A DNA stretch of 11,001 nucleotides from DYTO01 sp040757795 (lineage in GTDB: Archaea; Hadarchaeota; Hadarchaeia; Hadarchaeales; Hadarchaeaceae): assembly GCA_040757795.1 (NCBI GenBank), contig JBFLWG010000033.1, positions 1 to 11,001 of the forward strand, given 5' to 3'. The translations under genes were made by a program, and so were the position numbers. Positions within the stretch are counted from its first letter, which is position 1; each line of letters opens with the position of its first letter. The notes beneath the pieces were generated by a model, which saw only the letters and a program-made list of their open reading frames with translations, had not been told where the DNA came from and made no database searches. Shown here piece after piece: positions 1 through 5,871 of this stretch.

Positions 1-230
1 GATCGCTGGGCCACCCTATGGAGATCATGGACATGAGCTTCGCTCTGCAGGCGATGAGCGCCGTTTACCTAGCTCAGAACCGCGGGAAGCTCAAGCCGAA
101 AGTTTATGAAGTTCCTGTAAACGTCGACAGGCGGGTGGCAGAGCTGAAGCTGCAATCAATGGGGGTCAGGCTTGAAAAACAGACGCCCGAGCAGCGAAAG
201 TATCTTGAGTCCTGGCTGGAAGGGACATGA
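1..230 (+). CDS. ahcY: Adenosylhomocysteinase (SAH hydrolase), 3' end only
   Basis: This is the C-terminal 75 or so residues of S-adenosyl-L-homocysteine hydrolase, cut by the window edge; the reading frame starts at base 3. The enzyme splits S-adenosylhomocysteine into adenosine (or an analogous nucleoside) and homocysteine in the cytoplasm, relieving product inhibition of methyltransferases. The visible sequence runs GHPMEIMDMSFALQAMSAVY, the conserved segment that closes the NAD-binding domain. It then continues through KVYEVP, a VAELKL helix and the ending YLESWLEGT. It stops there and lacks the lysine/tyrosine C-terminal tail typical of eukaryotic and many bacterial enzymes; archaeal and thermophile homologues commonly end this way. 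The first methionine in frame (base 18) is internal, not a start. Identification is secure from the motif string; nothing can be said about the promoter or upstream partners. Confidence 0.93.
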   Translation, partial: SLGHPMEIMDMSFALQAMSAVYLAQNRGKLKPKVYEVPVNVDRRVAELKLQSMGVRLEKQTPEQRKYLESWLEGT

Positions 231-238
231 TTACAAAA

Positions 239-246
239 ATTTAAGA
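239..246 (+). promoter_or_regulatory. Possible TATA box downstream of ahcY
   Basis: ATTTAAGA lies just after the ahcY stop codon. A TATA box here would place a plus-strand start near base 269, which is the first base of the 85-bp structured element. No protein-coding gene follows on this strand, so if the box is used the product would be a non-coding RNA. Short AT motifs of this kind occur by chance, so this is weak evidence. Confidence 0.25.
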
Positions 247-268
247 GCCGCAGCCACAATGTGAATTT

Positions 269-353
269 GGGAGGGTCAGCGCCCTTGGAAGGGCATGTTC
301 AAATCATGACCCTTGAGGGGGTTCGTATGTAGATCCTATCATCATCCCCTCCC
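269..353 (-). ncRNA. Candidate box C/D guide sRNA (structured 85-bp element)
   Basis: Read on the minus strand, a perfect 7-bp terminal stem (GGGAGGG at 353-347 with CCCTCCC at 275-269) encloses box C ATGATGA (345-339, exact match to RTGATGA) and box D CTGA (279-276, exact). Both boxes lie within one base of the stem, which is the kink-turn layout of box C/D RNAs that bind L7Ae, Nop5 and fibrillarin. Degenerate internal boxes are visible: D'-like CTCA (317-314) and C'-like ATGATTT (307-301). They leave two spacers of equal length, 21 nt each (338-318 and 300-280). Archaeal guides are usually nearer 12 nt, and the second spacer contains a self-complementary GCCC/GGGC, so this is not a textbook example. 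The element lies between two convergent genes and may be released from the 3' end of the 96-residue gene's transcript. I could not assign a target. Alternatives are a 3'-UTR structure or a plus-strand RNA. Confidence 0.42.
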
Positions 354-397
354 GCCTTCAGGTTTTCAATCGCGGCGGCAGCCCTTTTGCAAAGCAA

Positions 398-688
398 CTA
401 AGCTGACTTCTTCGGCTCGCCGATTCTCAGCGACGCGTAGAAGCCGTGCTCCTTTGATGTCCCGAAGTTGACCCACATGCTCCTGTTCTCGTCTATCGTC
501 ACGCGGATGGAGTTTGGGTAGGGCTTCCCTTCAGGCCAGTCGACGTACCCGTTCGGGAGGACAAGCGAAAACGTGCCTTCCTTCACGGGGATGCTGACGG
601 TGTAGGGTTCCTTCTCGGTTCTCTTGGAGACGACCCTCAGCCTTGTTGTGCTGCGCGTTTCTTTCGGCTTTTCGATACTTTCAACCAT
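398..688 (-). CDS. Hypothetical protein, 96 residues
   Basis: I do not recognise this family. The protein starts with a charged, probably flexible segment rich in Lys, Arg and Glu (about residues 1-28). A compact region follows that looks mostly beta: alternating hydrophobics in YTVSIPVKEGTFSLVLP, then a Pro/Gly-rich turn with DWPEGKPYP and further strands to ASLRIGEP. It has no signal peptide, membrane segment or cysteines. The start is chosen at the ATG at 688 because a strong Shine-Dalgarno sequence (AAAGGAGGTGA, 704-694) sits 6-8 bases before it. The in-frame GTG at 697 lies inside that site and is unlikely to be the start. The gene begins 28 bases after the tRNA-like sequence on the same strand, so both may share a transcript. 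The excellent ribosome-binding site and sensible composition support a real gene. Confidence 0.6.
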   Translation of the reverse strand: MVESIEKPKETRSTTRLRVVSKRTEKEPYTVSIPVKEGTFSLVLPNGYVDWPEGKPYPNSIRVTIDENRSMWVNFGTSKEHGFYASLRIGEPKKSA

Positions 689-690
689 CT

Positions 691-704
691 TTCTCACCTC
701 CTTT
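691..704 (-). promoter_or_regulatory. Strong Shine-Dalgarno site deciding the 688 start
   Basis: AAAGGAGGTGA on the minus strand is a near-perfect complement to the 3' end of 16S rRNA. Its spacing fits the ATG at 688; the longer reading frame would start from a GTG inside the site itself. Confidence 0.6.
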
Positions 705-715
705 CATAATCATGA

Positions 716-799
716 TGGGCGCGCCGGGACTCGAACCCGGATTTCCACCTAGCAACCGTACAGGTCCGCCGGAGTGGTGTCTTTTTGGACCACGCGCCA
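716..799 (-). tRNA. tRNA-like gene, isotype unclear, abnormal D/anticodon region
   Basis: The minus strand ends with a perfect T arm (CCGGG, loop TTCGAGT, CCCGG) followed by the 3' acceptor strand CGCGCCC and discriminator A. At 799-793 lies TGGCGCG, which pairs with it at 6 of 7 positions (a U-C mismatch at 1-72), giving an 84-nt gene. A TATA box stands about 33 bases upstream. The middle does not fold as a standard tRNA: there is no normal D loop with GG, and no seven-base anticodon loop closed by five pairs. One partial reading has anticodon loop CTCCGG with stem CACC/GGTG and a 17-nt intron-like insert, giving anticodon CCG (Arg), but the D arm is then too short. It could be an intron-containing tRNA with non-canonical splice sites, a decayed tRNA, or a rearranged copy. 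T arm and acceptor are secure; identity is not. Confidence 0.5.
768..783. repeat. 16-bp direct repeat, copy A (inside the tRNA-like gene)
   Basis: GCCGGAGTGGTGTCTT on the plus strand is found again exactly at 836-851, 68 bases away. This copy lies in the D/anticodon part of the tRNA-like gene, the part that does not fold normally. Here it is also one arm of a hairpin, GTGGTGTC with GGACCAC. Confidence 0.75.
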
Positions 800-828
800 A
801 CAACTTTTTTATGGTACAAGGTGGAGAT

Positions 829-836
829 GTTATATG
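829..836 (-). promoter_or_regulatory. TATA box for the tRNA-like gene
   Basis: CATATAAC on the minus strand lies about 33 bases before the 5' end of the tRNA-like gene, the usual distance for an archaeal promoter with a start a few bases upstream of the mature tRNA. Confidence 0.45.
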
Positions 837-851
837 CCGGAGTGGTGTCTT
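836..851. repeat. 16-bp direct repeat, copy B (upstream of the tRNA-like gene)
   Basis: This is the second exact copy of GCCGGAGTGGTGTCTT. It abuts the TATA box of the tRNA-like gene on its upstream side and here is followed by a T run on the plus strand instead of the hairpin partner found at copy A. Confidence 0.75.
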
Positions 852-899
852 ATTTTTTTGATTCTTCACTTTCCCCTCCGAGCCTTTGGGTGGCCGGGG

Positions 900-907
900 T
901 ATTTAAA
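900..907 (-). promoter_or_regulatory. TATA box upstream of the tRNA region
   Basis: TTTAAATA on the minus strand is a near-consensus archaeal TATA box preceded by the purine/T-rich CCAAATTTTTTCC. It would start transcripts near base 877, about 80 bases before the tRNA-like gene. A Shine-Dalgarno-like GGAGGGG and a GTG codon (869) follow, so it might drive a short reading frame or an extended precursor of the tRNA-like gene. Confidence 0.4.
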
Positions 908-909
908 GG

Positions 910-937
910 AAAAAATTTGGCGCAATTACATCAAAAA
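910..937 (-). terminator. Oligo-T tracts after the release factor gene
   Basis: On the minus strand, within 45 bases of the release factor stop codon, there are runs of five T (937-933) and six T (915-910). Archaeal RNA polymerase terminates at such U-rich tracts without needing a hairpin, so this is the likely end of the prf1 transcript. Confidence 0.35.
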
Positions 938-954
938 CAAGCTGGAATTTTAAC

Positions 955-2211
955 TCAAGCGCTGGCCCTGAACCTCAAAATCGCGGCAACTCCCTTGAAC
1001 GCAAGCTGCAGCTGCTTTCCCTCGTCCGTCTCTGTTGAGATGAACTCCACTCTCGTGCCGAACTTCTCGGAGAGGTCGAGCAAATCTCTCACCACATCTT
1101 TACTCTCGACGGTCACCAGCCTCGCCTCCCCGCAGCTCGGACACTTCCGCTCCGAAAGCACTCTCTCGTGCTGCGCGACATCGGCGACCACCTCCTGGAA
1201 CTCATGCCCGCATGACTGGCACCTGTCCCTCACGATGCTCCGCCTGACGCTCTCGGAAATTAGGACTGCATCCACTGCACCGAGCTCCAGCGCGCGCTTG
1301 ACCTCCTCCTCCCCGTAAACGGCAAGGCCCCTGCCAGAGACGAGCTCCTCGAGAAACTTCTGCATGACCTCCCTCTCCTTGACTATCTCGATGCCCTTCA
1401 CAACCTCGCTCGACTTGTTGACCAGCTCCTTGATTCCCTGCTCATCCGTGTAGCCCGTGTCAAAAACCCCCGCTACTTTCTCGGCGATGTCGTCCCTCAG
1501 ATAACCCTCCTTCAGAAAATCCTCCTTCGTCGGCCCCGGCCCGCCAACCAAGATTACCTTCAGATCAGGAATTTGTGAGAATATACTGTTCGCGGCCTCC
1601 CCCACCCGTGTCTTGTACTCGTCTACCGCTATCTCATGCAGGCGCTCGAAACGCCTCGCTGACTGCCCTCCCTTGCTGTGCTTCCCTGGCGCCCCCGAAG
1701 TGATCTTCCTCACCGCCTCGGCGTGCTTTCCCCTCAGGGTTCCGATGGTCGCCTCTTTCCCGTCTATGAGGAGGAGGCCGATCGTCTCCTTTATTTCGAG
1801 CATCTCCTCCAAAGGCTTGAGCACGAACTCCTGGTCGCAGCGGTACATCCTCGTGGTTATGGGCTCCGGCGGCTCCACCCAGTAGAGCTGGATGTCTGTG
1901 TAATCGTCCCTGCCGGCCACGTTGCCGGAGAATATCGCCATGCCGTGGGGCGGCGGCTTCCTGTTCGTCTCTGTGTAATTGCGAAGGAACTGGATGACCC
2001 GCTCAAGAGCCCCCAGGACGTTTTTCCTGGTGTTCTTTGACTTGATGTTGGACGCCGTCCCCTGCTCGTCCCTCAGCTGCTGCATGACTTTCGCCATGTC
2101 AAAGTCGGGCGGTATGTAGACTGTGATGAGCTCCGTCCCCCGCCCCCGAAAGCCCTTGAGGCTCTCAAGCAGCCTCTTAAATTGATAGACCGATTTAGCG
2201 TCTGCCGGCAT
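955..2211 (-). CDS. prf1: Archaeal peptide chain release factor aRF1
   Basis: This is the archaeal class I release factor (eRF1 family). It reads all three stop codons in the ribosomal A site and triggers release of the peptide, working with the translational GTPases and ABCE1. From the chosen start the protein has 418 residues, the normal archaeal length. Domain 1 carries NIKS at residues 55-58, the stop-codon decoding motif, and YRCDQEF at 123-129, the YxCxxxF motif. Domain 2 carries GKHSKGGQSARRF with GGQ at 181-183, which enters the peptidyl transferase centre. The C-terminal domain has two CxxC pairs (CQSCG and CPSCG) forming a probable zinc knuckle. The open frame continues 43 codons upstream to 2340, but that stretch overlaps pyrH and does not look like the family. 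MPADAKSVYQFKRLL is the usual N terminus. The gene is divergent from pyrH with only 58 bases between starts. Confidence 0.96.
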   Translation of the reverse strand: MPADAKSVYQFKRLLESLKGFRGRGTELITVYIPPDFDMAKVMQQLRDEQGTASNIKSKNTRKNVLGALERVIQFLRNYTETNRKPPPHGMAIFSGNVAGRDDYTDIQLYWVEPPEPITTRMYRCDQEFVLKPLEEMLEIKETIGLLLIDGKEATIGTLRGKHAEAVRKITSGAPGKHSKGGQSARRFERLHEIAVDEYKTRVGEAANSIFSQIPDLKVILVGGPGPTKEDFLKEGYLRDDIAEKVAGVFDTGYTDEQGIKELVNKSSEVVKGIEIVKEREVMQKFLEELVSGRGLAVYGEEEVKRALELGAVDAVLISESVRRSIVRDRCQSCGHEFQEVVADVAQHERVLSERKCPSCGEARLVTVESKDVVRDLLDLSEKFGTRVEFISTETDEGKQLQLAFKGVAAILRFRASA

Positions 2212-2269
2212 TTTTACCAAAGCTAGTCCACCGACGCGGTTAATAACATGACTGCAAATAGTTCTGGGG

Positions 2270-2959
2270 ATGGGTTTGAGGATAACGATAAATCTTGGAG
2301 GCTCGGTGTTCGCGCCTGAAAAACCTAAAGCGGAGGTCATCCAGAAGATGGCCGGCGCCGTCCGGGAGCTCAGGTCGCAAAAGCATGAGGTGCTGCTAGT
2401 GGTCGGGGGAGGGGGACCCGCGCGAGACTACATCAGGGAGGCAAGGAAGGTGAATGTTTCCAGAACAGATCTTGACAAGATAGGCATCGACGTCACGAGG
2501 CTGCATGCTCGAATGCTGATCACGGCTTTGGGTGCCGTGGCTGAGCCTGATCCTCCGACGACAGTGGAGGTCGCAGCTAGGGCAGCGATGACAAACAAGG
2601 TGCCGGTGATGGGCGGGACCACTCCGGGACAGACCACTGACGCTGTTGCCGCGGCACTGGCAAAGGTCAGCGGCTCAGAAATCCTGATTATTTTTTCCGA
2701 CGTCGGCGCCGTTTTCACAAGGGACCCCAAGCTTGACCCGAAAGCAAGGAAAATTGAAAGGATGACTCCCAAGATGCTTGTCGACATGGTCGGTAGAGAA
2801 AAGCTGGAGCCCGGGATGCAGACAATCATCGACCCTGTGGCCGCTAGAGTCATCGAGCGTTACAAAATAAGGACGATTGTGCTCGGGGAGTCTGAGATAA
2901 ATAGGCTGCCGCTGATATTGGCTGGTGCCGAACACAGCGGAACCGTGATAGAGGGATGA
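2270..2959 (+). CDS. pyrH: Archaeal UMP kinase
   Basis: Uridylate kinase of the amino acid kinase family, which phosphorylates UMP to UDP with ATP in cytoplasmic pyrimidine synthesis. At 229 residues it is archaeal-sized. The N-terminal strand and glycine loop NLGGSV (residues 8-13) bind phosphate. VVGGGGPARDY (44-53) is the second glycine-rich loop and UMP-site signature. PVMGGTTPGQTTDAVAA lies in the region that binds nucleotide and sets oligomer contacts. FSDVGAVFTRDPK is the family's variant of the VDGVYTxDP loop that holds ATP. The ATG at 2270 gives the family N terminus. No good Shine-Dalgarno site is visible, so the message may be leaderless or have a short leader. The zinc-ribbon gene follows one base after the stop codon, implying a two-gene operon. 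Confidence 0.94.
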   Translation: MGLRITINLGGSVFAPEKPKAEVIQKMAGAVRELRSQKHEVLLVVGGGGPARDYIREARKVNVSRTDLDKIGIDVTRLHARMLITALGAVAEPDPPTTVEVAARAAMTNKVPVMGGTTPGQTTDAVAAALAKVSGSEILIIFSDVGAVFTRDPKLDPKARKIERMTPKMLVDMVGREKLEPGMQTIIDPVAARVIERYKIRTIVLGESEINRLPLILAGAEHSGTVIEG

Positions 2960-2960
2960 T

Positions 2961-3158
2961 ATGGAAGACCACAAGCACTGCATAGTATGCGGCAAGGCGA
3001 CCGCGCCCGACAAGATAATCTGCTCGCCTTCGTGCGATCAACTGCTCAAGGAGCAGCAGAAGCGCATGAAAAAATCCAGGACAATAATGCTGGTGCTTTT
3101 CATTGTGATGTTCATGGTGATAATGCTCTCTTCAGTGCTCAGGGCGCCTTCAGCTTGA
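2961..3158 (+). CDS. Small zinc-ribbon membrane protein (DUF2116-like)
   Basis: This is a 65-residue protein in two parts. The N-terminal half has four cysteines spaced as CIVCG (7 and 10) and CSPSC (21 and 25), a compact zinc-ribbon of the treble-clef type. A Lys/Glu-rich linker (29-39) leads to one strongly hydrophobic segment (about 41-60), which should anchor the protein in the membrane with the zinc ribbon on the positively charged, cytoplasmic side. This architecture matches the small archaeal DUF2116-type proteins, whose function is unknown; the match is from memory of the pattern. It lies one base after pyrH and a GAGGG before the pyrH stop can serve as its ribosome-binding site, so it is almost certainly co-transcribed with pyrH. 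Its stop codon overlaps the valS stop from the other strand. Confidence 0.82.
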   Translation: MEDHKHCIVCGKATAPDKIICSPSCDQLLKEQQKRMKKSRTIMLVLFIVMFMVIMLSSVLRAPSA

Positions 3159-5816
3159 AATCAAGATAGTTACCGCTGGGTTCTGCAATGTGACAACTTC
3201 CACCTTGCGCCCCGCAACCTTCGTCTCCCTGACCACTTCCACATCCTCGGGCAGGAGTTTGATAGTCTTCCCGCCGGCTTCCAGGGTGGCTTCGCCTGCC
3301 GCCAGCTGCCTAGAAATCTTTTCTAGGTCGGCCTTCCCCAGAGCCTCGTTCACCAGCCTCGCGTCGCCCCTCAGCTTCGGCCCGAGCTTTGAGAAGTTGG
3401 GTACTATCGACACAACCCGCTCGGAAAGCTCTGGCGCCTTTGTGACAACGCTGAAATTCCTGATCTTCATTGTCTTGGCAACATCCTCCGAGATATCGCG
3501 CAGCCTCTCGGCCGTCTTCTTGTCCCTGGTATGTACCTCGAGAACGAGCAGCTCCTGGCTCAGCGCCATCTTCCTGCTGGACTTGAACTGCCTAATCTCG
3601 CTCACGAGAATGTTGAGCATCGTGCCCAGTGCCTCCGATTTCTCGTCTATGAACTTCTCATCGGCCTCCGGCCAGCCGGACAAATGTATGCTTTTTTGCC
3701 CGAACTCGCCTGCAAAGTATGTCTGGTAAACCTCCTCCGCGAAGTGGGGGACGAACGGGGCAAGAAGCTTCGCCGCCGTCAGTATCACCTTGTGAAGGAC
3801 AAACCTCACGGCGTCAGCGCTCGCGTCCTTGCCATACAGCCGGTGCTTGACCTCCTCTATGTACATGTCGCAGAACTCGTGCCAGATGAAGTCCTGCGTC
3901 TCGCCTAGGGCCCGATTGAACTGGAAGTCCTCGAGCCATGCCGTGACATCCTTGACGAGCCTGTTCAGGCGGCTGAGCAACCAGAGGTCGGCTGGCCTGA
4001 ACTCAAGCTTCCCTGACTCGAGCTTCCCCGCCCCAGACATGTGCGGCGCGGCGAAGCGGGTGGCATTCCAGAACTTCCTAATGAACCTGTGCCCGAATTC
4101 AACATCCTTCCAACTGAAGGGGACATCCGCCCCTGTAGACGCCCCGATGGCCGCCCACTGGCGAAGGGCGTCTGCGCCGTACTTCTCCCGCGCCTTGGTG
4201 CTGTCGACATAATTTCCAAGGGACTTGTGCATCGCTCGCCCGTCCGTCCCAAGGACCATCCCGTTCACGAGCACCGACCTGTATGGCGCCTCGCCGAGGA
4301 GCGCCAAGTGCCGTACCATCAAGTAGTAGTCCCAGGTCCTGATGATGTCCGTCCCGTTCGGCTGCAGGTCCGCCGGGAAGAGGCGGGGGTCCAACTCTGG
4401 CCACCCGGCGTGGGCCGCTATTGTTATCGAGCTGTCCATCCAGGTGTCCAGCACGTCATGCTCCGGCTCGAAGTCTTGCCCGCCGCACTTGGGGCACCTC
4501 TCTCCCATTGGCCTGTCCTTCACGGGGACTACCGGCAGCTGCATTTCATCAGCGACGATTGGCTCCTTGCAGCTGGAGCAGTACCATGCCGGGATCGGGG
4601 TGGCAAATATTCTCTGCCTCGAAATAACCCAGTCCCAATCCATAGACTTGACCCAGTCTGTGAAGCGCGTCAGCATGTGCTCTGGAACCCATCTGACCTT
4701 CTTGGCCTCCTCCAGCACCCGGCTGTTCATTTCAATCACCCGCATGAACCATTGAGGCCTTGAGAGGATCTCCACTGGAGTCTTGCACCTCCAGCAAACC
4801 CCGACGCTCTGCGACAGCTTCTCGCGGCTTTCCACCAGGCCGGCCTTCTCCAGGTCTTCCAGGATGGCCTTTTTGCTTTCCTCCACCGTCAGCCCCGCGT
4901 ACTGCCTGGCTGCTTGGGTCATGCGCCCCCTCTCGTCCAGAAGCCTCACGACCGGCAGCTTGTGCCGCTTCACCCACCTGACGTCCGTCTTGTCCCCGAA
5001 AGTGCAGACCATCACGACGCCAGTTCCGAACTCAGGGTCGACCTCCGGGTCCTCTATAACCTCGACGACCTGTCCGAAAGGCGGGACCTCGACCTTCTTC
5101 CCAAGAAGCTCCCTCTGCCTTTCATCCTTGGGGTTGACCGCCACGACAACGCACGCGGGGAGGAACTCCGGCCTTGTGGTGGCTATGTTGACTGTGCCGC
5201 CACCGACAAGCTTGAACTTTATGTTGCTGAGAACCGTCTCCCTGTCGCCGTACTCCACCTCGGCATCGGCGATGGCTGTCTCGCACCTCGGGCACCAGTT
5301 GACAGGGTGCTCCCCCCGGTAAATCAACCCCTTCTTGTAGAGCTGCACGAAAGAGAGCTGGGTCTTCCCGTAGTAGCTGGGGTCCATCGTGCGGTACTCG
5401 GTTGACCAGTCTATCGAGAAAGCAAGGCTGTTCATCTCCTCCCTCATGTGGGCGATGTTCTCCTCGGTCAGCTTGACACAGAGCTCCCTGAACTTCTCTG
5501 CCGGAACGTCCCCCTTCCTGATGCCGTAGCGCTTCTCTACCTGCACCTCCGTGGGGAGGCCGTGGCAGTCCCAGCCCTGCGGGAAGAGGACATTGTACCC
5601 GCGCATCCTCTTGTAGCGTGCGACGATGTCGAAGTAGGTCCAGTTTAGAGCCGTGCCCATGTGAAATTCCCCGCTCGGATATGGCGGGGGAGTGTCAATA
5701 ACGTAAGTCTGGCGGCTTTCGTCATCCCTGTCAAAGCTATGCACCCTCCACTCGCTCCACTTCTTCTGCCACTTGGGCTCGACTTTCAGCGGCTCGTAAT
5801 CTTTCGGGACTTCCAT
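3150..5816 (-). CDS. valS: Valyl-tRNA synthetase
   Basis: Class I aminoacyl-tRNA synthetase (888 residues) that charges tRNA-Val and edits threonine. TPPPYPSGEFHMGTALNW carries the HIGH signature as HMGT (residues 52-55), followed by ARYKRMRGYNVLFPQGWDCHG. WCPRCETAIADAEVEYG identifies the ValRS/IleRS branch and a zinc site. The inserted editing domain contains ATTRPEF and the AVNPKDER segment. Further zinc-type pairs are CWRC and CSSC...CPKC. WDWVISRQR and DVLDTWMDSS return to the catalytic core, and the KMSKS loop appears as AMHKS (528-532) within the context DGRAMHKSLGN. An anticodon-binding helical domain and a charged C terminus follow. The start at 5816 is supported by GAGG six bases upstream and a TATA box near 5850. 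The gene ends inside the last codons of the convergent zinc-ribbon gene. The product is sure; the HIGH/KMSKS variants are noted separately. Confidence 0.96.
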   Translation of the reverse strand: MEVPKDYEPLKVEPKWQKKWSEWRVHSFDRDDESRQTYVIDTPPPYPSGEFHMGTALNWTYFDIVARYKRMRGYNVLFPQGWDCHGLPTEVQVEKRYGIRKGDVPAEKFRELCVKLTEENIAHMREEMNSLAFSIDWSTEYRTMDPSYYGKTQLSFVQLYKKGLIYRGEHPVNWCPRCETAIADAEVEYGDRETVLSNIKFKLVGGGTVNIATTRPEFLPACVVVAVNPKDERQRELLGKKVEVPPFGQVVEVIEDPEVDPEFGTGVVMVCTFGDKTDVRWVKRHKLPVVRLLDERGRMTQAARQYAGLTVEESKKAILEDLEKAGLVESREKLSQSVGVCWRCKTPVEILSRPQWFMRVIEMNSRVLEEAKKVRWVPEHMLTRFTDWVKSMDWDWVISRQRIFATPIPAWYCSSCKEPIVADEMQLPVVPVKDRPMGERCPKCGGQDFEPEHDVLDTWMDSSITIAAHAGWPELDPRLFPADLQPNGTDIIRTWDYYLMVRHLALLGEAPYRSVLVNGMVLGTDGRAMHKSLGNYVDSTKAREKYGADALRQWAAIGASTGADVPFSWKDVEFGHRFIRKFWNATRFAAPHMSGAGKLESGKLEFRPADLWLLSRLNRLVKDVTAWLEDFQFNRALGETQDFIWHEFCDMYIEEVKHRLYGKDASADAVRFVLHKVILTAAKLLAPFVPHFAEEVYQTYFAGEFGQKSIHLSGWPEADEKFIDEKSEALGTMLNILVSEIRQFKSSRKMALSQELLVLEVHTRDKKTAERLRDISEDVAKTMKIRNFSVVTKAPELSERVVSIVPNFSKLGPKLRGDARLVNEALGKADLEKISRQLAAGEATLEAGGKTIKLLPEDVEVVRETKVAGRKVEVVTLQNPAVTILISS

Positions 5817-5843
5817 TTCATCCTCTAAGGAAAATGCGGGCGA

Positions 5844-5854
5844 GACTTTAAATT
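5844..5854 (-). promoter_or_regulatory. TATA box for valS
   Basis: AATTTAAAGT on the minus strand lies about 33 bases before the valS start codon, in the 55-base gap after the upstream gene. It predicts a short leader that would include the AGAGG ribosome-binding site. Confidence 0.5.
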
Positions 5855-5871
5855 GTTAGCCGTTGGCGGCC

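Noticed and set aside
269..353. Plus-strand tRNA-Leu(CAA): 7-bp acceptor-like stem, 85 nt, TTCAAAT loop
   Set aside because: The loop and end stem fit, but the D arm is displaced, the anticodon stem has only four pairs and there is no T arm; box C and D on the minus strand explain the ends better.
643..861. 72-codon plus-strand frame across the tRNA-like gene
   Set aside because: Its GAPGLEPG stretch is the translation of an antisense T arm, a well-known artefact at tRNA genes.
2212..2340. 43-codon N-terminal extension of the release factor frame
   Set aside because: It overlaps the start of pyrH on the other strand, does not resemble aRF1, and the family N terminus begins cleanly at the ATG at 2211.
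4041..4763. 240-codon plus-strand frame opposite valS, and several others opposite prf1 and valS
   Set aside because: High-GC codon usage leaves the antisense frames open; the translations are low-complexity Arg/Pro/Ser-rich and have no promoter or ribosome-binding site.
4041..5816. Editing-domain frameshift or split in valS
   Set aside because: The frame is continuous through the HIGH, editing, zinc and KMSKS regions with normal spacing.
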